A DNA stretch of 64,000 bases from Candidatus Caldilinea saccharophila (GCA_016710365.1 JADJVW010000003.1:208501-272500); one strand, 5' to 3'; positions 9,524-18,497 are shown, counted from the stretch's first letter. The notes: generated by a model not told the origin, from the letters alone. Translations and numbers: made by a program.

Positions 9524-10636
9524 ATGCAAGTCGAGTTGTTGTCGCTGACCCAGCGTAACCTTGCGCTGACCGAAGATTCGGTCGCCGGATATGGCGATCT
9601 CTCCACAATTTTCGCCGGCAGAAGCACCTACGCCGAGGCGATCATGGAGTTTGCCGGCCGCATCTGCTACCGATCCACGCAGCGCATGGGCACGGCGCCG
9701 GAGTTCATTGCCGCGCGTGTACGCGAGGGGCACGAAGACATCATCGAGCACGCCGTCGTCACCTTGCGCATTCGCAACTCGGTGGAGCCGCTCTACTGGC
9801 GCACGCTCAACCGTCACTGCGAGGTCACCGACATCGGCGCTAATACGTGGGTCGTCAGCGGCAACACGCGTGTCTGGCTCGACTTTTTCCGCAGAGGCGT
9901 AGCATTGGATGCGCTGCCGATTTTAAAGGCAGTGGCGCCGTCCGTGTTCAGCGAATTTGAGGTGGAAGATTGGAGACTGAAGGATGGAGATGGGGAGATT
10001 GGAGGATTAAGCAATGCGGCGTTCGGACAGCCTGTTGCTCCCGACAATCTCCAATCTCCAATCTCCCAATCTCCCAATCTCTCCCCCCTTCTGCCTGTCC
10101 AACGCGGCCCGATGTGCGTCACGTTGCTTGGCTATACCCAACCCGTACTCGACGACCCCGCGCTGCTGCTAGATCACGGGTCGGCCACCTTCTTTTTTGA
10201 GGGGATCAGCCGCACGTGCACCCACCAACTGGTGCGACATCGCCTGGCGTCATTCAGCCAGGAGTCGCAGCGCTACGTCGAGCTGAGCAAGGGAGGCTGG
10301 CACGCGATCGTCCCGCCGGCGGTAGCGGAGAACGCCGAGGCAATGGCTGAACTCACCGAATTCTGGCGCATCGCTGAGGAAAAATATGCCCGTCTGCGCG
10401 GGCTGGGCATTCGCAAGGAAGATGCTCGCTTCCTGCTGCCCAACGCCGCCGAGACGCGCATTGTCACGACGATGAATTTTGCGGCGTGGAGCCATTTTCT
10501 CTGGCTGCGCGCGGTGGACAAAGCCGCCCAATGGGAAATCCGAATCATGGGGCAGGAGGTGCTCAAGATGCTCTACGCGCTGGCGCCGGAGATATTCGCC
10601 GAGCATTGGCGCGCTTATCAGGCACAATTTGCGTGA
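9524..10636 (+). CDS. thyX: Flavin-dependent thymidylate synthase ThyX with in-frame insertion
   Basis: ThyX makes dTMP from dUMP using FAD, NADPH and methylene-tetrahydrofolate. The signature RHRLASFSQESQRY (R238-H239-R240) is the ThyX motif RHRxxS, and HEDIIEHAVVTLRIRNSV, WVVSGNTRVWLDF and LLPNAAETRIVTTMNFAAW are further conserved blocks. The ATG at 9524 is chosen because it has a promoter and ribosome site; the frame open to 9341 is non-coding upstream. The protein is 370 residues, versus about 215-260 for most ThyX. Residues about 148-189 (WRLKDGDGEIGG ... LQSPISQSPNLSPLL) are encoded by a palindromic repeat found between genes elsewhere in this window. Folate-dependent ThyA is not present here. 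Confidence 0.93.
   Translation: MQVELLSLTQRNLALTEDSVAGYGDLSTIFAGRSTYAEAIMEFAGRICYRSTQRMGTAPEFIAARVREGHEDIIEHAVVTLRIRNSVEPLYWRTLNRHCEVTDIGANTWVVSGNTRVWLDFFRRGVALDALPILKAVAPSVFSEFEVEDWRLKDGDGEIGGLSNAAFGQPVAPDNLQSPISQSPNLSPLLPVQRGPMCVTLLGYTQPVLDDPALLLDHGSATFFFEGISRTCTHQLVRHRLASFSQESQRYVELSKGGWHAIVPPAVAENAEAMAELTEFWRIAEEKYARLRGLGIRKEDARFLLPNAAETRIVTTMNFAAWSHFLWLRAVDKAAQWEIRIMGQEVLKMLYALAPEIFAEHWRAYQAQFA
9965..10088 (+). repeat. Palindromic GGAGATTGG-family repeat inside thyX
   Basis: Left arm 9965-10009 (units AGATTGGAGACTG, GGGGAGATTGGAGG) and right arm 10045-10088 (repeated CAATCTCC and CCAATCTCC units) are imperfect reverse complements around a spacer of about 35 bp. The whole block is open in the thyX frame and adds about 41 residues. 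The same unit occurs between genes at 18370, 44979 and 54121. Confidence 0.75.
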
Positions 10637-10661
10637 GATCCTCCCGCCGGACACGGCGCGT

Positions 10662-11366
10662 TCAGCACAGAGCGGTTAATTGCGCACCCGCCAACACCTC
10701 TTCGAAAACCTCGCCGCCACGATACGACAGTCGATAGCCGTGCGCCGCTGCGCGCGACGACGCCACTTGATGCAACGCGCCGTCGATGAAGTGAAAGGCC
10801 GCGCCGTCGTCCGCCGCATAGCCAGGTTGGACGCGCCCCTCAGCCAACAGCCGGTGAAAGGTAGGGCGTCGCTCAGCCTCGCCGTCGTAGTGCGGGCAGA
10901 AGCTGCCGGGCAGAAAACCGAGGCCGGGCATCACATCCAATTGCGGCGCGGCCGAATCGGTGATGCTTTGCTCAAACCAGCAGTTGGCGCCGGCGCTGAT
11001 GCCGGCCAGCACCGCCCCCTGCGCGCACGCCTGGCGCAAGATCGCGGGCAGACCCCACGCCTGCCAGAGCGCCAGCATACTCTTGGTGTTGCCGCCGCCC
11101 ACATAAATCACATCTTGCGCCAGCAGGAGTGCGGCGGCGTCCTGCGGCGGGCAGGCAAAGAGCGAGAGATGCGTCGGCTGGCAGCCCAGCCGGCTGAAGG
11201 CGCGGTAAAAGCGCACGGTATAGTCCAAACTCTCGCCGCTCGCCTGCGCCAGAAAGCAGACGCGGGCTCGCAACTGGCCGCTCTGGCGGATGATGTACTC
11301 GTCCAGGGCGAGGTTGTCCGGCTCCATCGAAAAGCCGCCGCCGCCGAGCGCGATGATCTGAAGCAT
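10662..11366 (-). CDS. Peptidase E-like (S51) dipeptidase
   Basis: A cytoplasmic serine peptidase of the aspartyl dipeptidase family, 234 residues, the usual length. The glycine-rich N-terminus IIALGGGGFSMEPDN, the nucleophile turn VLAGISAGANCWFEQS (Ser in GISAGA) and PHYDGEAERR are the family landmarks. Members release N-terminal Asp from dipeptides or act on cyanophycin-derived peptides; substrate cannot be decided here. It converges with thyX with a 25-bp gap. Confidence 0.88.
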   Translation of the reverse strand: MLQIIALGGGGFSMEPDNLALDEYIIRQSGQLRARVCFLAQASGESLDYTVRFYRAFSRLGCQPTHLSLFACPPQDAAALLLAQDVIYVGGGNTKSMLALWQAWGLPAILRQACAQGAVLAGISAGANCWFEQSITDSAAPQLDVMPGLGFLPGSFCPHYDGEAERRPTFHRLLAEGRVQPGYAADDGAAFHFIDGALHQVASSRAAAHGYRLSYRGGEVFEEVLAGAQLTALC

Positions 11367-11548
11367 GACACTTTCCTCTTTCTGGTTTCTTTACGTTTGA
11401 TGGGCAAAGTCAGCGAAGACATTCTACCAGCGCCGGGCGGGGAAGGGCGAAAGCGCTGCAGGAAGTCCCTGCAAAGGGGACTGCCGAGGATCATAAACTT
11501 TAGCTGTGTGCGACCGGCGGCGAAGACCGGTCAGCAAGGCGGCCCGGT

Positions 11549-11812
11549 TCAGTCAGATGCAAAGAGCTTGAGTTGCGCCTCTGCTTGGATGGCGGGAAGT
11601 TCACAGCTCAGCGAGCGCAAGGAGTTGCGCTCCTGTTGCTGCCGGCGCACGATGCGCGACCGTTCGCGGCAGTAGGCAGTGGTCAGTTCCTTCTTGGAGA
11701 GGCGCTCCAGCGAAAGACCCGCCACTTTGTGAATCCCCATGCGCTTCAATCCGGCGATCAACTCCTGCTTGCACGTGGGCGCCCAGACCTTTTCTCCGTC
11801 GACATTGATCAT
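11549..11812 (-). CDS. Small hypothetical protein
   Basis: An 87-residue charged protein (MINVDGEKVWAPTCKQELI...). AGGAGG lies 7 nt before the ATG at 11812, which argues that it is translated. The C-terminal half is an amphipathic Arg/Gln/Glu-rich helix. No family recognised. It stands alone beside the mobile-DNA island. Confidence 0.55.
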   Translation of the reverse strand: MINVDGEKVWAPTCKQELIAGLKRMGIHKVAGLSLERLSKKELTTAYCRERSRIVRRQQQERNSLRSLSCELPAIQAEAQLKLFASD

Positions 11813-11944
11813 AGCTCAGCCTCCTGTCCGGCTACTTCAGGAGCATGTTAACCTACGACGGTCGGGATGGGTTCGCTTTTCCAACTTATCTCCATTATAG
11901 AACAGACGTACGAAGGTTTCAACCGGCAATTTGCGTAGTTCAAA

Positions 11945-12322
11945 CAGCAATTCTAAATGGGTCAAGCGGCTCTCGTGTGGTTACGTGCCGGGGGCGGGCT
12001 TGCGGTGCTTCGGTCGAGCAGACAACGATCAGCCCGTCCCCGGCACGTAAGACCCGACCACATGAATCCCGGTTGAGCCTTCTAAATTTGGCAACAGTCA
12101 GGCAGAGGCAGCACCAGTTCAAGTTGCTGGAACATGAAAGAGAGCAGTGAGTTCCAACTCTTACCTGTTCGATGATCTGGCAACTCATCGAACGCATCTC
12201 GCAACATATCTAGCTGCTGCTTCAATGAGAGAAAGTCCACGTCGTAGCCACTTTCTGACCCAAACATCTGCACTTCTCTCTTTCTCAGTCAACCCAGCAA
12301 TTCGTCAAATTGAGAATTGCTG
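11945..12322 (-). mobile_element. Non-autonomous IS derivative, copy 1 (interrupted)
   Basis: About 249 bp plus a 121-bp insertion. The terminal inverted repeat is CAGCAATTCTNAATTTG: left end at 11945 (split by the insertion at 11959-12079) and right end as the reverse complement at 12306-12322. The minus strand carries a 63-codon frame (12082-12273) starting MQMFGSESGYDVDFL with the transposase-like stretch AFDELPDHRTGKS, then ending abruptly. This looks like the N-terminus of an IS transposase fused by internal deletion to the far end of the element. It is a near-identical direct copy of 15895-16143. Confidence 0.75.
11959..12079. mobile_element. 121-bp palindromic MITE with 8-bp target duplication
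   Basis: The element is flanked by identical TTCTAAAT octamers (11951-11958 and 12080-12087), while copy 2 of the host element (15901) has a single uninterrupted TTCTAAAT, so the empty site is known. Its ends are GGGTCAAGCGG and, inverted, GGCTCAACCGG. The arms TTACGTGCCGGGGGCGGGCT and AGCCCGTCCCCGGCACGTAA pair at 19 of 20 positions. No coding capacity. Eight-bp duplications and GG-starting ends occur in ISL3-like elements among others; the family is a guess. Confidence 0.8.
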
Positions 12323-12485
12323 CCAGATGGTGGGCGGTGATGGTGAGTTGATCGAGTTTCTGATCGATCAGGCTGGATTGGTGCGGTTGGCCGGCAATGT
12401 GCTTCTGCGTCGTGAGGATTTTGCGGCAATAGTCGAGGGCATCAAGGCGCATTTCGGCGAGCATGGCGCGGTCACGCTGGCCGAA
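12323..12485 (+). pseudogene. selB: Remnant of selB (selenocysteine elongation factor), C-terminal piece
   Basis: Directly after the right end of the IS derivative the plus strand reads GDGELIEFLIDQAGLVRLAG, then NVLLRREDFAAIVEGIKAHF and GEHGAVTLAEMR. This matches the pattern of the third winged-helix repeat at the SelB C-terminus (a line ending in AHLAEHGEITVAEFR). The expected SRKYAIPLLEYLD continuation is missing and replaced by a hairpin; no GTPase part exists nearby. The element insertion is the probable cause of the break. Assignment is by pattern only. Confidence 0.45.
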
Positions 12486-12510
12486 ATGCGCATCATCCGT
12501 CGCAACGGCG

Positions 12511-12566
12511 GCGCTTGCGTCCGTGCGCTGGGGACGCGTCCCGACCTAGCGCACGGACGCAAGCGC
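12511..12566 (-). terminator. Strong hairpin downstream of the repeat-protein gene
   Basis: Perfect 19-bp arms GCGCTTGCGTCCGTGCGCT (12511-12529) and its reverse complement (12548-12566), with an 18-nt loop that itself contains GGGACGCGTCCC. It begins 18 bp after the stop of the 12585-15739 gene. There is no U-tract, so it may be a transcription block, an RNA stabiliser or another palindromic element. Confidence 0.5.
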
Positions 12567-12584
12567 TGTCGACAGGCCACTCGG

Positions 12585-15500
12585 CTACCAACCCGATCGC
12601 TGGATCAGCGGCAGGTACAAGGGCTGCGTAGTCTCTTGCGTGGTTGGCGTGCCGTCATTCAGCGCCACCAGCGTCAGGACGCCACTGGTCACATCGACAT
12701 CGTAGTCAAAGCCCGGCGCCAGACCACTGATCAGCACCTCCTGCGGCGCGCCCGTGATTGTTTGCGCCTGGATCAGCGCCAGCCGATCTCCTCGCTTTGG
12801 CGCGTAGCCGTTGCCGAAATTGAGCGCGATCTGGCCGTGCAGCGCCGCCGCGCCTGACACCACCAGCCGATCCTGCAGATTCGCCGTTGCGCCCAGCACG
12901 TGCAGGGTGATGACGCCGGTCTCGCTGACCGTCAGGTTGCCCTGGATCGTCAATGTCCCGACCTGGTGTGATGCAGCGGCTGCGCGCTGCTGCCCGTCCA
13001 ACTGCACGACCCCCGGCGCGACGCTGCCGCCATCGATCACCACCACGCCGCCTGTGGTGATGACCAGGCCGCTGCCGCGTAGCCGTCCACCGCTGCCAAT
13101 TCCGATGGTTCTGCCTTCCAGGATGCCGTCCGAGCCGATCACCACGTCACCACGCACGAAGCCGCTGGTTGCCCCGCAAAGTGGCACGCGCCCGATGCAG
13201 ATGGCGCCATCCTCGATCCGGGGGCCATCCGCTATCACCCGGGCGTTCACACTGCGGAAGATGCCGTCAATATTTATCTCGCCTCGGCTGCCGGCGGCCA
13301 TTCCCACGGCGATCTGCCGGCAGCGCACCAGCGCACCATTGGAGACGTTGAGCGCGCCCTGCCCGACATTGCCAATCACGCAGTCGCCGTTGGCCGCACC
13401 TGCGGCGGCGGTCCGCTCCTCTTCCGCGGGAAAGGCGCCGTCACCGTGGAGCGGTGGTCGCTCGCGTCTGCCGCCTCCATGCCGTCGACAAACATCAAGG
13501 CATTGCTCTGCGCGCCGTCGGCCAGGGAGAGGCGCGTCACCGTCATCACGCCGCCGCCGCTCACCGTCATCAGCGCATCCGTCCCCGTGCCGGTCGCTAC
13601 GAAGAGACCGCCGCTCTCCCCGCCGCCGGACTCGAAGCGCGCCGGCAGGGTGGCGTTGGTTCCTTCCACGGTGAGAAAACCGTCGGTGCGCGTGTCATGG
13701 TCGCGCGTGCCCACGGTCGTCGTCAGGGCCACGGTGCGTGCGCCGTTGCGGACTTCAAGTTTGCCGATCAGCGACTCGCCGATGACCAGGTCGGTCACGA
13801 TGCCCAACAGGGCGCCGACGCCGAGGGGACCGGCATTGTTGCTGGCGTTGTCCACGTTCGCCGTCGCCGTCTGGTTGCGCACGGGGAGCGCCAGGGGGGA
13901 GCCGCCCACGATGAGTTGGTCGGCCCCAAAGCCGACAAATGCGCCATCCTCCACCCGCAGCAGCGAATCCTGGTTCATACCCAGAAACATCTCGCGCAAG
14001 TTCCAGATGCCGCCGGCGCTGACCGTGGCTGTGGCTGGCGCCGTAAAGCCCAGGATCACATTGGCGCGCTCAGCCTCCTCTGGCGGCCTGAGCCGGGCGT
14101 TTTCGATGCGCAGTTCTCCCGGTCCACCAAAACCCACGCTGACCGTTGCCGCGGTCACCACCGTACTGGTGGTCGCGCCGGTGTCGAGAATCGTCAGGCG
14201 CGCCACCGCGTCGGGTGTGTTGCCGCTGACGCTGATCCCGCCTTCAGTGGCGGTCATATTCAACTCCCCATTGCGGAAGGTCACGTCGCCATTCCGCACC
14301 TGGACACTGCCCACCTGCTGGGTGCTCAGGTTCACGGCATAGGCGCCGTCCAGGTCGAAGCGGACGCCCTCGCCTGCGCCGGGGACGTTGGCCGGCGTCC
14401 AGTTGCTGGCTGTGCTCCAGTCGCCGCCGGCCGGGTTGGTCCAGCGCGGTCGTCCTTGGCTTGCCAGAGCAATGCCGACCGAACCGTCGTCCAAGTCATA
14501 CTGGAAGGCAAAGGCGCGCGTCTCGCCATCACCCGCGGCGGCGGGTCGCGCCACCCAGCTCAGGCTGGTCACCGGCTGGCCGAAGAGAGGGTCGCCAGTA
14601 CGCAGCACACGGTCATTCTGCAGGTCGGGGCCACCCAGCAGCACGGTCGTCACGAAGTCGTCCATCACCACCGAGTAGAGGACGCGCCCTTGCTGGTCGA
14701 AGTCGGCCAGGAAGATGTCGCTGGCCGGGCCGTCGGTGTCCTGGATGATCTGCTCGCTGCCCGCAGCAAAGACGACCAGTTGGCGGCGGGTGATAAAGGT
14801 GGCCGGGCTGTTATGGACTTCTCGGATTGCCGCCACCTGGTTTTGATTGTTTATGAGAATGGCGGAGTTCGCAAGCGCAGTGCCTGTATGGGTGTTCCCC
14901 TGCTCGAAAGAGGAGCCGTTGGCGACAGTCCCCGTCGCAGCGCCAGCCAGATTGATCGACCAGGCGCGGGTTGTGCCCAGCTCGTTCGCACAGCGGTTGC
15001 CGTCCTGGGGGCGTGGTCTGCAAGGCCCGATAGGAGGCAACCACACCGTTGGCATTGGCCGCGCCAAGCTAACCGAGTCGAAGATGCAGTTGGCTGCGCT
15101 GCGGGTGAAGCTGACGATGGGCTGGCGCGCCGCGCCGTCGGTCAGGCCGTAGTCGGTGGTGGTGTTGGGAAACAGCCCGGTCTGCAAGGTGGACAACCAG
15201 CGGTTGTCGGTGGTGGCCTGGGCCAGGTCATGCTCGAAGGCCTGCGCCAATGTGACCGGGTCGGTCTCTGTCGAGGGCTGTGCCAGCGTGATCGTCTCGT
15301 TGCTCCAGCGGAAGGTGTAGTTGAACGTAGGCTTGAGTGAGCCGCCGGTGGCGCGCGCCTGGAAGACCATGTCGCCGCTAGGCAGGATCGCAAATTGAGT
15401 GGCGCTGATGTTGCTCAGCGCGCCCAGCCCGCCGGGCAGCACTGTGCCTTCGGTTGCTACTTCGGTGATGACGCCTCCCTCCACATGAAAGAGCCCCGTG

Positions 15501-15739
15501 CGCCCGTTGCGCACGCCGGAAACCACGACCACGCCGTCCGGTCCGGCGCGGCCTGTACCCAGTTGGGTAAAGCCGCTCTGCCCGACCCGCACCACATCGG
15601 TGAAGAGCCAGCCGTTGTTTTGGACAGCGCCCGGAGATGCCTGCGCCTGGGCTGGTATGGGATGTTGCCACATGAATGCCGCCATCCAGACGACGCACAA
15701 TAGGACGATTCTGATCACGCGTTGGGTATGGTTCGTCAT
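12585..15739 (-). CDS. Large secreted beta-helix/PEP-type repeat protein, frameshifted
   Basis: The N-terminus has a signal peptide (VIRIVLLCVVWMAAFMW, cleavage near AQAQA). A domain of about 300 residues follows, with regular lines such as GPDGVVVVSGVRNGRTGLF, then many short beta-strand repeats (LTILDTGATTSTVV, GELRIENARL, ALNVSNGALV, GEINIDG) typical of autotransporter or PEP-CTERM-like surface proteins. The frame changes near 13430-13445: the first frame (787 codons) ends at 13376 and the second runs to 12585, together about 1050 residues. The end reads QPLYLPLIQRSGW, a tail motif seen in secreted Chloroflexota proteins. Two IS-derived repeats bracket the gene. Function unknown; probably cell-surface or extracellular. 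Confidence 0.7.
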
Positions 15740-15894
15740 AGAGCACCTTTGTTTGGTCTGGGTCTGAACTAGAAAATTGGTCCGCCGCCATGGACACGCC
15801 CAGGGTGACTACACCCAGGCGCGCCAGCATCGCGCTTCATCATGAATCAATTGCAACACCGCAGTTGCTTCCGGCAACACGACGCCAAGTATGC

Positions 15895-16143
15895 CAGCAA
15901 TTCTAAATTTGGCAACAGTCAGGTGGAGGCAGCGCCAGTTCAAGTTGCTGGAACATGAAAGAGAGCAGTGAGTTCCAACTCTTACCTGTTCGATGATCTG
16001 GCAACTCATCGAACGCACCTCGCAACACATCTAGCTGCTGCTTCAATGAGAGAAAGTCCACGTCGTAGCCACTTTCTAGCCCAAACATCTGCACTTCTCT
16101 CTTTCTCAGTCAACCCAACAATTCGTCAAATTGAGAATTGCTG
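15895..16143 (-). mobile_element. Non-autonomous IS derivative, copy 2 (intact, 249 bp)
   Basis: Starts CAGCAATTCTAAATTTG and ends with the inverted CAGCAATTCTCAATTTG. The minus-strand frame 15903-16094 encodes 63 residues (AFDELPDHRTGKS in the middle) and its stop lies inside the left terminal repeat. Apart from the insertion, it is collinear with copy 1 and differs by scattered substitutions only. No clear target duplication is visible next to either copy. Confidence 0.75.
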
Positions 16144-16160
16144 CGCACCAAAATTAGCGA

Positions 16161-16189
16161 TTGACAGACAAAACTAAATCGGGTAAACT
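16161..16189 (+). promoter_or_regulatory. Promoter of the sugar-uptake locus
   Basis: A perfect TTGACA (16161-16166), a 17-bp spacer and TAAACT (16184-16189). It starts 18 bp after the IS derivative and precedes the broken lacI-type gene and the ABC transporter genes. Confidence 0.65.
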
Positions 16190-16206
16190 CGCTGCACCTC
16201 GATTTA

Positions 16207-16220
16207 TGTAAGCGTTTACA
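16207..16220 (+). promoter_or_regulatory. LacI-family operator
   Basis: TGTAAGCGTTTACA, a palindrome matching the LacI/CcpA-class consensus TGNAANCGNTNNCA, with the central CG that LacI-family hinge helices bind. It lies just after the predicted transcription start, a position for repression by roadblock or promoter occlusion. The adjacent regulator gene is broken. Confidence 0.6.
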
Positions 16221-16282
16221 TCCTTAATTTTGTCTTTTTGCCCGTTCAGCCGTCCATTCAGCCGTGCCGGCCAGAGTTGCCT

Positions 16283-16903
16283 GTGTCCCAGAACGAGCTG
16301 CCCCTTCGCGTGACCATCGTCGATGTCGCCCGCCGCGCCGGCGTCTCGACTGCCACCGTCAGCCGCGTGGTCAACCGCGCCGGCAATGTCCACGCGCAGA
16401 CCGAAGCGCGCGCGTGCACGAGCTGGGCTACCGTGAAGCGGGTTATTGCCATGCACTCGCCGATCATCCCTCGCGGCGACGCCGGAGCTGCTGCGGGGAG
16501 ATTTCGACGAAACGATTGCCGAGCAGTCGATGAAGGAGTTTCTGCGCGGCGAGCCGAGTTTCGACGCCATCTTCGCGGCCGACGATGAATCGGCCTGGGG
16601 CGCGATGACGACGCTGCGCGTCGCAGGTCGGCGCGTGCCGGAAGATGTCGCCGTTGTCGGCTTTGACGACGTCCTGCTCTCGCACCACCTGACGCCGGCG
16701 CTGACCACGGTGCATGCACCGGTGCAGGAGGCTGGGCGCTGGCCGCCACGCTGCTGATGGAGGCGATCAAGCAGCAGCCACGCGCTGCGGTGCACAAAGT
16801 GCTGCTCCCGGCGCATCTGGTCGCACGCTGCTCCTACGGTTGCTCGCGGCCGAACTCCGCCACTGCGGCAGCGCCGGCGCTGCTTCAACGGGCTGCACTG
16901 TAG
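16283..16903 (+). pseudogene. Broken LacI-family transcriptional regulator
   Basis: The N-terminus (GTG 16283) has a textbook LacI helix-turn-helix, VTIVDVARRAGVSTATVSRV. Translation then shifts frame near 16405 (the continuation RVHELGYREAGYCHALADH is in another frame), skips about 130 residues of the sensor domain, resumes in a third stretch (PELLRGDFDETIAEQ ... VPEDVAVVGFDDVLLSHHL) and shifts again near 16740 into LAATLLMEAIKQQPR. At about 207 codons in total, versus 330-345 for the family, the deletion makes it a real pseudogene, not only a sequence error. It must once have controlled the following sugar transporter through the operator at 16207. Confidence 0.8.
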
Positions 16904-16974
16904 TTGCTGAACGGCGCCTCGCCACACCGGCCGCGCCGCCATCGAGCGTTTTGTGTTTCCAAAAGGAGGAAGCA

Positions 16975-18369
16975 ATGCACCGAATCACGATTTTGCTGAG
17001 CAGCCTGCTCGTGAGCGCCCTGCTGATCGGCGCGTGCGCGGCGCCGGCGGCCGCACCGGGGGGCGAATCCGCCGCCGCCGGCAGCGGCGACAAGGCCAAG
17101 GTGACCGTCTTTGTCGGCATGGGCACAGGCACCGACCCGGACCAGATCCAGGCGCAGGAAGATCTTGCCGCCAAATATAACAGCAGCCACGACGACATCG
17201 AGATGGAGTTCCTGATCGTGCCGGTCGAGGAGGCGGGCGAGCGCTTCCTGGCGATGATGTCGGGCGGCAACCCGCCGCAACTGGTCGGGCCGAACGGCGT
17301 CTCCACCGTGGCGCAGTTCTTCGACAGTTGGGGCGATGTGGCCCCGCTGATCGAGGCGGAAGGCTTTGACACGAGCGACTTCTACGGGCCGGCCGTCGAG
17401 CTGAACCAGTACCCGGACAAGACCGTTGGGCTGCCGCTCGGCCTCTTCCCCTCCTTCACCTTCTACAACAAGGACATGTTTGACGCGGCCGGGCTGGAAT
17501 ATCCGACCCACGACTTTGCCGACGCGTCGTGGAATCTGGACAAGCTGCGCGAGCTGGCGATGGAACTGACGCTCGACGCCAACGGCAACAACGCCACGTC
17601 CCCGGACTTCGACCCGGAGAACATCGTGCAGTGGGGTTGGGACGATTCCTGGACCGACGCGCGCGGCTTCCTGACACGCTTTGGCGCACCCAATGTGGGC
17701 CGCCCGGCCACGGAAGATTATCGCACCGCCGTCGCCAATGCCGAGGAATGGGTCTACGGGCTGGACTGGCTGAGCAAGGCGGTCTGGGAGGATCACTTTG
17801 TGCCGGATGCCTCCGTGCAGGAAGCGCGCGACGCCGCCGGCATCGACCCCTTTGGCTCCAATCAGGTGGCGATGTTCAACAGCCACACCTGGTTTATGAG
17901 CGAAGGGCTGGTCGATCTGCCCTTTGCCTACGATTTTGCGCCCACGCCCTACAACCAGCAGGGCGGGCGCATCGCGCGCATCCACGCCGACACCTTTACG
18001 ATTCCCAAGAACGCATCCAACCAGGAGGCGGCCTGGGAAGTGCTGAAGTGGCTGACCGCGCCCGAACAGATCGTCGAGGTCTGCCTAATCTACGGCTGCA
18101 TTCCGGCGCGGCGCTCCGTGGCGGATGAGTTCCAGCAGCGGCTGGCCGAGAAATACCCGGACGCCGACCTCAGCATCGTTTTTGACTCGATCGACTATCT
18201 GGACAACCCCAACCACGAGAGCTTCGTGCCGGAGTGGGGCCGCGTCAACGACACGATGAACAATAATTTCAGCGCTGTCTATCTCGGCCCGGTCGATGCG
18301 CAGGCCGTACTCGACCAGACCAACCAGGAGTTGCAGCAACTCTTTGACGATTATTGGGCGAAGCAGTAG
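16975..18369 (+). CDS. Sugar ABC transporter substrate-binding lipoprotein
   Basis: The extracytoplasmic receptor of a CUT1-type carbohydrate importer, 464 residues. The signal sequence ends in the lipobox LIGAC (Cys21), so it is membrane-anchored; a Gly/Ala/Ser linker follows. KVTVFVGMGTGTD begins the mature fold, and FPSFTFYNKDMFDAAGL and NQEAAWEVLKWLTAPEQ are typical extracellular binding protein family 1 blocks. AGGAGG at 16964-16969 fixes the start at 16975; the frame open to 16714 overlaps the regulator remnant. Two permeases follow. The sugar is not decidable. Confidence 0.92.
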   Translation: MHRITILLSSLLVSALLIGACAAPAAAPGGESAAAGSGDKAKVTVFVGMGTGTDPDQIQAQEDLAAKYNSSHDDIEMEFLIVPVEEAGERFLAMMSGGNPPQLVGPNGVSTVAQFFDSWGDVAPLIEAEGFDTSDFYGPAVELNQYPDKTVGLPLGLFPSFTFYNKDMFDAAGLEYPTHDFADASWNLDKLRELAMELTLDANGNNATSPDFDPENIVQWGWDDSWTDARGFLTRFGAPNVGRPATEDYRTAVANAEEWVYGLDWLSKAVWEDHFVPDASVQEARDAAGIDPFGSNQVAMFNSHTWFMSEGLVDLPFAYDFAPTPYNQQGGRIARIHADTFTIPKNASNQEAAWEVLKWLTAPEQIVEVCLIYGCIPARRSVADEFQQRLAEKYPDADLSIVFDSIDYLDNPNHESFVPEWGRVNDTMNNNFSAVYLGPVDAQAVLDQTNQELQQLFDDYWAKQ

Positions 18370-18485
18370 GGGAGAGATTGGGAGATTAGAGACTGGAAGA
18401 TTGCAGAGCGAAGAAAGCCTGTCGTTTCCAGCCTCCAATCTCCCAGTCTCCCAGTCTCTTAGTCTCCCAGTCTCTTAGTCTCTCC
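18370..18485 (+). repeat. GGAGATTGG-family palindrome between binding protein and permease genes
   Basis: Left arm from the stop codon of the binding-protein gene (GAGATTGGGAGATTAGAGACTGG) and right arm 18426-18485 (CAATCTCCCAGTCTCCCAG and further CAGTCTCTTAGTCTC units) pair imperfectly. The permease ribosome site GGAGG (18487-18491) lies directly after it. A hairpin here could shield the upstream mRNA and lower permease yield, the common stoichiometry in such operons; that role is inferred. Confidence 0.7.
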
Positions 18486-18497
18486 TGGAGGCCGCCA

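Noticed and set aside
13454..15340. Plus-strand open frame of 628 codons
   Set aside because: Antisense shadow of the secreted repeat protein; composition is typical of a high-GC antisense frame.
16714..16974. Upstream extension of the sugar-binding protein frame
   Set aside because: It overlaps the regulator remnant; the lipoprotein signal and AGGAGG fix the start at 16975.
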